Assembly (NCBI GenBank): GCA_023231475.1
Contig: JALJEE010002173.1
Span: 1-31,310, forward strand
From: Seison nebaliae
Lineage: Eukaryota; Rotifera; Pararotatoria; Seisonacea; Seisonidae
Length of the DNA stretch: 31,310 nt
Reading direction: 5' to 3'
Numbering within the stretch: the first letter of the stretch is position 1; every line of letters begins with the position of its first letter. Positions 27,601-31,310 of the stretch are shown piece by piece. The position numbers and the translations under genes were made by a program. The notes beneath the pieces were generated by a model. That model ran no database searches. It was not told where the DNA came from and saw only the letters and a list, made by a program, of their open reading frames with translations.

Positions 27601-28521
27601 TATTAGTACAATAATTCACTTGTGTCTGACAATAGTCGCCGGTATGTGTCAACGGACACACACAACGTTCTCCTCTCGTATCGATATCACATTTTCCTGT
27701 ATTACAGTAGATTGATTCTTTATTGTCACACGTTTTCAATTCATCACATAATTTTCCTGTCCATGGTGAGAAACAATCACAGCTGTATATCGATTCATCG
27801 AACACCATACGTCCAATACACTTCCCATGCCCACACGGTGATGAAGCACAAACATTTATTCGCTGTGCACATTGTTGTCCAGTCCAGCCATTGTTGCATA
27901 CACAGATGAACTTACCATGATTGGACAAACAATTGCCATAGATACATGGTTCGGAATCACATGGATCTCTCATAATATTACATCGATCACCGATCCAACC
28001 GTCATAACATTTACAATATTTATCATCTACACACTCTCCATGTTCACATGGACAGTCATCAAATTTTATATCACACAATAACCCCGTGCGTGTTGCTCTA
28101 CATTGACAATGAGATTCTCCCGAATTATCCGTCTGACAAATTCCACTATGATGACAACCGCTTTCTTTGCAATCTATTCGATCAATATAACTACGTTTTT
28201 CACATTGTGCGCCCGTGTATTCCGTTGGACAACAACACTTCTGATTGAAACACGAACCACCATTGAGACAACCGCCCACTGGACATTCACTATCAATCGA
28301 TTGATCAATTTCACGCGCGTGACACGATTTTCCCACCCAACCATCCTTGCATACTAAAATGTTATTTTTATCACAAGTCCAATGTCCATGATTGCAACTA
28401 TCGACTGCTAAGCAACTGGTCGGTGGTCCGCAATTTTGATTCATGTTATGACATGGACAACAAGTTATTGGTTCGGCTAAATGAAATTGAACACAATTGG
28501 CTGAGAAGGAACATGATACAC
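12683..28521 (-). CDS. Giant EGF gene exon 5: EGF array, lectin-like domain and C-terminus in one exon
   Basis: 15,839 bases open in one frame. The acceptor is GGTCCTAG at 28522. The frame reads VSCSFSANCVQFHLAEPITC before the first internal Met at 28444, then runs without a stop to 12683. No intron is needed anywhere, and domain periodicity is unbroken. A consensus-like donor (CAA|GTAAGT, 14345-14350) lies inside the lectin-like domain but reading through it gives a coherent domain. Plus-strand open frames across this exon are shadows. Confidence 0.92.
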
Positions 28522-29496
28522 CTAGGACCCAGTAGCAATAATAGAAATATAAACTTTATTCAAACTCTAACCGGGGAGACATGGTTTCCACGGAATTTTA
28601 TATTCGCAATTTGGTCCTACACTTCCAATCGAACATGAAACTTTTGACTTTTCTCCTTTTTCGTTCGTGCAATAGAATTTACCTTCACAAATATCATTCG
28701 CTTCACAATAAATTTCACATTCTTCCCCATAGTAATTGTGGTTGCAAAGTGTAACATAAGATACTTCTAGTCTATGGTGTGAAAGAAAAAATTTGTTCGA
28801 ATAATCAACACAATTTCCTATATGCTTTTATAACTGTAAATTCAAAATCTAATTCTTTTTACATAATTTTCATTATAAATAGTAGTATTATTAATTGAAT
28901 ATTATAAAATTAGAGAAATAAATTTTTTAGTACTAACTCTGCCCGATCTGCATAAAGTAGTTTTTTCGTTACGATATCCGAGTCGTCCAAATATTTCTGA
29001 CGAGATTGCACTTTGAAAAAATCAATTTCAATTTGGTAATTTTTCAGCAGCTTATTCGAAGTCCTAACTGCGCTAACTGCGCTAACTGCTATATTCAAAA
29101 ATCTTGGCAATATTTCATTTTCCAGTGAATAGATCAGTTCGATTATTTCTCGAATCTCAAAACCATTTTTTTCTTTATCGATTGTTTTATAGATGGAAAA
29201 TTCTTCGTTGTTTCCACAATCTCCATCATATTCTCTAAATTTAAGAAAATTCATAAAGTGAAATGATTAGTAGAAAATAACTTCGATAGACAAAATTTTA
29301 TACAAAAATCGTCATTTTCTCTTATATCTTCATCGAATCTCACATCGATCTGTGGAATTGTCAATACCGCTTGATGATAAGTAAAATCTCCACATTCCAC
29401 ATGTGGCTAATATAAATGATGTTATAGTTCGACAGAATAGTATAGTTAAGTAACCTGAAATAAACCAAGCAAACAGAATGCAAAGAAAAAATTCAT
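12683..29496 (-). CDS. Giant secreted DSL / EGF-array / C-type-lectin-like protein, 5,519 residues, five exons
   Basis: My model joins 29455-29496, 29282-29406, 28934-29234, 28572-28824 and 12683-28521; the sum is 16,560 bases, exactly 5,520 codons with the stop. Order: signal peptide MNFFFAFCLLGLFQ; MNNL/C2-like region (to about 156); DSL domain (183-229); a second DSL-like half (283-307); about 119 EGF-like modules (320 to about 4905); C-type-lectin-like domain (4956-5071); unassigned C-terminus (5072-5519). SP-MNNL-DSL-EGF is the Notch-ligand order (Delta, Serrate/Jagged), but those carry far fewer EGFs and a membrane span. None is visible here, so I infer secretion. An MNNL region and DSL, and the absence of LNR, transmembrane and ankyrin parts, argue against a Notch receptor. 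The first ATG in exon 5 (28444) is internal, since the frame continues upstream through a spliced junction. Notch binding is inference. Confidence 0.85.
12686..14030 (-). other. Unassigned C-terminal region of the giant protein
   Basis: About 450 hydrophilic residues after the lectin-like domain, with only three cysteines (NCYF, NCFD, RYCM) and several N-glycosylation sequons (NNS, NVS-like, NKS). I see no hydrophobic segment long enough to cross a membrane and no GPI-type tail; the protein ends LWKLIERN. The alternation of predicted strands and helices suggests a folded domain, but I cannot name it. Confidence 0.6.
14031..14377 (-). other. C-type-lectin-like domain
   Basis: Residues 4956-5071: CPMN... 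then KCFFF, an FVEATDYCSKRNGKL helix region, SFQLKLLRDHL, FWTS, and ending AKALCE. This follows the C-type-lectin fold order (two early cysteines, Cys after the first helix, Cys at the end). The inner C2-C3 pair is absent, as are the EPN or QPD and WND calcium and sugar motifs, so calcium-dependent carbohydrate binding is unlikely. It probably acts as a protein-binding or structural module. Confidence 0.8.
14527..28285 (-). repeat. Array of about 119 EGF-like modules
   Basis: Parsed by eye as Cys-defined modules averaging 38-39 residues, mostly C-x(3-4)-PC-xNGGxC...CxC...GxxC (for example CASNPCKNGGKC). About ten are incomplete or atypical, for instance CPKCFSGKLC, CLNDGHMALYGDG and CANGAKVNSLNKC, which lack the first Cys pair or part of the pattern. 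A few are preceded by calcium-binding-type linkers (DINEC before two modules, MNEC before another). Modules are well diverged, so the expansion is not recent. My count may be off by a few. Confidence 0.93.
16505..16560 (-). other. Non-EGF Cys-rich insert in the EGF array
   Basis: Between two ordinary EGF modules lies PVPSCHICWMNVCGCSEHV. It has four cysteines in a CxxC...CxC arrangement instead of the six-Cys EGF layout. It is in frame and flanked by complete modules (CDAFPCGNNGEC and CQRNPCMNQGKC), so it is not a sequencing frameshift. It may be a degenerate module or a separate mini-disulphide unit. Confidence 0.6.
28322..28396 (-). other. Second DSL-like half-domain before the EGF array
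   Basis: CNHGHWTCDKNN followed by VCKDGWVGKSC. The C4-C5 gap (7) and C5-C6 gap (8), with GHWTC and GW, fit the C-terminal half of a DSL domain better than the first domain does. The segment before it (residues 241-282) is Cys-rich but lacks the YYG motif and the C1-C3 spacing. Confidence 0.65.
28572..28824 (-). CDS. Giant EGF gene exon 4: DSL domain
   Basis: 253 bases. The acceptor is TATAAAAG|CAT; an in-frame TAA just upstream rules out the stronger-looking TTTACAG site. It encodes HIGNCVDYSNKFFL, the DSL domain, and ends KIPWKPCLPG. The donor is CCCCG|GTTAGA; the 50-bp intron (28522-28571) ends GGTCCTAG. The junction codon G|GT keeps the frame into exon 5. Confidence 0.75.
28606..28746 (-). 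other. DSL domain (Delta/Serrate/LAG-2)
   Basis: Cysteines at residues 183, 192, 196, 208, 220 and 229. Gaps C1-C2 (8), C2-C3 (3), C3-C4 (11) and C5-C6 (8) match the canonical DSL pattern. C4-C5 is 11 instead of the usual 7. The signature CNHNYYGEECEIYC is present and GKFYC aligns with GHFTC of Delta. Odd points: an extra Cys at 202, and the usual GW before C6 is replaced (SIGSVGPNC). In Notch ligands this domain contacts the receptor. Confidence 0.85.
28934..29234 (-). CDS. Giant EGF gene exon 3: rest of MNNL/C2-like region
   Basis: 301 bases encoding EYDGDCGNNEEF through YADRAEL. It has the length and position expected for the C2-like half of an MNNL domain but little recognisable identity. 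It contains a triple micro-repeat (AVSAVSAVR). The donor GTACTAAAAAA at 28933 is my best choice; GTAACG further upstream is an alternative, so the 3' end is the least certain boundary in this gene. Confidence 0.6.
29282..29406 (-). CDS. Giant EGF gene exon 2: start of MNNL/C2-like region
   Basis: 125 bases encoding PHVECGDFTYHQ through DDFCIKFCLSK. The FCIKFCLSK...C pattern parallels the conserved FFRVCLK...C of the Notch-ligand MNNL domain. The donor is CGAA|GTTATT and the intron (29235-29281) is 47 bp, ending AAATTTAG; both splice sites keep the frame (L-S-K-E-Y). Confidence 0.7.
29455..29496 (-). CDS. Giant EGF gene exon 1: signal peptide
   Basis: 42 bases, ATG at 29496, encoding MNFFFAFCLLGLFQ, a short hydrophobic leader. 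The donor is TTTCAG|GTTACT and the intron (29407-29454) is 48 bp, ending TATATTAG. This frame is chosen because it alone joins to PHVECGDFTY in the next exon; the other open frame across 29330-29515 stops soon after. The -3 base is C, so the start context is weak. Confidence 0.7.
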
Positions 29497-30657
29497 CTGT
29501 TGTCGAAAAATACAATGGAGAATTGATTATAAAAATGTCAGAAAATTTTCAAGAATTTATCGAAATTTTCATCGACGATATAGAAGGAAGGATACAGGTC
29601 GTTCGAATAGTATATCAGATTAATCAAATCTTCAATTAGACTTTCCTTATATTAATGAAATCGAATTGGAATTGAGAAATTAATTAATCATTATTCCAAC
29701 AAACAACAATATGGAGAGGAATGGTGATGAAAGATGAATCATATAATTGATTTGTATGTGAATTAATTGGAATTATTACTTCGTCATTGAGTAAATGACG
29801 AATTCCTTCAATTTAGAAGAATACCAGAATTGATTTTATTTCTTAATAAATATTTGTTTAAGATCTTCCATTTCATCACTCATCTGTCTATCTTTAATTT
29901 ATACAAGAAACCTTCCATACAATCTCAACATATTTTTTTCTCAATTAAAACCTCCAGATTTTTTTCTAAAAAATTTTTATCGAACCATTAAAAGTTTCAA
30001 TGATTCCAAATATTATTCGTTAACATTCATATCGAATGAAATCAAATTTTCTTAAATCATCTTGCACATTAATCATTAATCTTTTGTTGCAAAAGATTGT
30101 GAAAGGTTGAAGGGCAACATGATGTCTGAAATGTATTGAACGAAAATGAACTAACAAATTGTAAATTGAAAGGTCCAAATATTTAGAATTGACGATTCTT
30201 ATTTTCTTCACCAATCACCAATTGTTTTTCTTTCATTTGGCAAATTGAATTGTTTTTTGCATAATGGTATATGTTAAGTTTAATTTGATTTTCTCATACA
30301 ATTAATTATTTTAAGAAAAATTCAACCTTGCTGACAACAGTCTATAATCTTAGACAGCAAATAAATTTGGTTAAGAATGAAATTAGAACGATTCGAATTA
30401 TACATTTGAATGCTAATTGTTAATATATTTATGAACAGAGTTCATTAAAATGATTGTAACTGTTTATTGTTTGAATGGACAATGATGGTCAAAATTGCCG
30501 TCTCCTATGGTTCTATTCACAAAAAATTTCAAAGGCTGACAATTTTCTAAAGTTATATATACAATATGTACCAATATGTACCAATTTGATTAATAATTTG
30601 TATGTGTATAATTATGAAAGAAGAATAATCAATACAAAATCATAAAACTATTATTGT
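29497..30657. other. Non-coding stretch upstream of the giant EGF gene
   Basis: AT-rich with frequent stops in all frames. The 64-codon minus-strand frame at 30020-30214 has no recognisable feature. The promoter of the giant gene should lie here, but no clear TATA or initiator was found. A 10-bp unit CAATATGTAC is repeated twice in tandem at 30562-30581, about 80 bases before the tRNA. Confidence 0.55.
29780..29802. other. Perfect inverted repeat upstream of the giant EGF gene
   Basis: Left arm TTCGTCATT, loop GAGTA, right arm AATGACGAA, with GGAA and TTCC outside it after a bulge. It lies about 285 bases upstream of the start codon of the giant gene. TCATT/AATGA half-sites could bind a dimeric transcription factor, but this is only an inference. 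Confidence 0.5.
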
Positions 30658-30729
30658 GCGTCAGTGGTGTAAAGGTTAGCATGGTTGCCTTCCAAGCAAT
30701 TGATCCGGGTTCGATTCCCGGCTGACGCA
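30658..30729 (+). tRNA. tRNA-Gly(UCC)
   Basis: 72 nt cloverleaf. Acceptor arms GCGTCAG and CTGACGC pair fully, with discriminator A. The anticodon loop CTTCCAA contains TCC. A box TGGTGTAAAGG and B box GGTTCGATTCC are intact. No CCA is encoded and there is no intron, as expected of a nuclear eukaryotic gene. It should be transcribed by Pol III. Confidence 0.97.
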
Positions 30730-30732
30730 AAA

Positions 30733-30740
30733 TTTTTTTT
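30733..30740 (+). terminator. Pol III terminator of tRNA-Gly
   Basis: A run of eight T begins four bases after the tRNA end. Confidence 0.9.
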
Positions 30741-31086
30741 ATTTTAAAATGAGTCAAATTTAATAATTAACTAATATTATTCCGTTCTCCGAATTCAATA
30801 TGTTTTAATTGTCCCTGAAACAATTGGTTATTTATATGAGAATATCTCAATTTCTCAAAATGAATAATTTTAAAAGTATTTCCCAATTAAATCCAATATA
30901 AAATAAAACATAAAAATTTATCGCAAATAAATGATATTCCTCTTAAAATATTTATTAAACATTATTATGTTATTGGTTAGTTAATATAAATATTTTGCAA
31001 ATTTCTTGTTTTATTTATCTGATCTACCATATTCTATCTGCATATGAATTAAGCACACAAATATCTAATTTTCCTCTCAATGTTAT
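30741..31086. other. Spacer between tRNA-Gly and the tRNA-Trp-like sequence
   Basis: AT-rich; I see no gene, repeat or hairpin here. Confidence 0.5.
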
Positions 31087-31156
31087 AACTTCGTGGCGGA
31101 ACGGTAGCGCGTTCCACTTCAGATCGAAAGGCTCCGTGTGCGGGTTGTCGGGGTTG
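31087..31156 (+). pseudogene. Degenerate tRNA-Trp-like sequence with UCA anticodon
   Basis: It aligns along its length with the eukaryotic nuclear tRNA-Trp(CCA) pattern: TGGCGGAACGG in the A box and AACGGTAGCGCG are conserved. The acceptor arms AACTTCG and CGGGGTT still pair, with two G-T wobbles. The anticodon loop is CTTCAGA, so the anticodon is TCA through one C-to-T change, which would read UGA. The T arm is two bases short and has lost TTCGA, so the B box is gone. A T6 run follows at 31163-31168. Probably a pseudogene. Confidence 0.6.
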
Positions 31157-31310
31157 ATATAATTTTTTAAAAAAAATAATAAAAGAGAAATGGTCTGGAT
31201 TCGATTTAAGTTTCTGAATGAAGAATAAGAATAAATTTAAATGGTAAACATATAAAATCTGATTCCCAATGAATTATAATTATATTGTTCCTTGTCTGTT
31301 CGTATTATAT

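Noticed and set aside
12683-28444. Giant protein starting at the Met at 28444
   Set aside because: The frame continues upstream with Cys-rich sequence and a good splice junction to a DSL exon, and no signal peptide follows that Met.
14222-28638. Many short plus-strand frames across the giant exon
   Set aside because: They are antisense shadows of the EGF coding sequence with no independent support.
12683-29496. Notch receptor
   Set aside because: No LNR, transmembrane, RAM or ankyrin sequence; the N-terminus carries a DSL domain instead.
31087-31156. Selenocysteine tRNA (UCA anticodon)
   Set aside because: Too short and lacks the long variable arm; the body aligns with tRNA-Trp.

Overview
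The window is animal nuclear DNA, AT-rich, with very short spliceosomal introns (47-50 bp where I could place both ends), a nuclear tRNA-Gly gene and two large minus-strand genes. The filamin actin-binding region looks arthropod-like, and the compact AT-rich layout would suit a mite. The phylum-level call is moderately supported; anything narrower is a guess.

Layout, left to right. 1-4951 (minus): the 5' part of a filamin gene. It has an acidic N-terminus, two calponin-homology (CH) domains, seven complete filamin Ig repeats and the start of an eighth. The eighth repeat breaks into a long acidic Asp/Gly/Tyr tandem repeat that runs off the left edge, still open. 4952-12682: about 7.7 kb with no gene I can support. 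It holds microsatellites, hairpins, a GC-richer block and an 18-bp tandem repeat just past the end of the next gene. 12683-29496 (minus): a giant gene that I model as five exons (16,560 coding bases, 5,519 residues). The order is signal peptide, MNNL/C2-like region, DSL domain, a second DSL-like half, about 119 EGF-like modules, a C-type-lectin-like domain, and a C-terminal region of about 450 residues with no visible membrane segment. 29497-30657: upstream DNA, no gene seen. 30658-30729 (plus): intact tRNA-Gly(UCC). 31087-31156 (plus): a degenerate tRNA-Trp-like sequence with a UCA anticodon and a shortened T arm.

How the genes work. Filamin is a cytoplasmic actin cross-linker and mechanosensing scaffold. 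The giant protein looks extracellular and has the N-terminal signature of a Notch ligand, but with far more EGF modules than Delta or Serrate/Jagged, a lectin-like domain, and apparently no membrane anchor. The two genes share a strand, but nothing suggests they are functionally linked. The giant DSL-EGF-lectin gene and the interrupted filamin are the two observations most worth following up.
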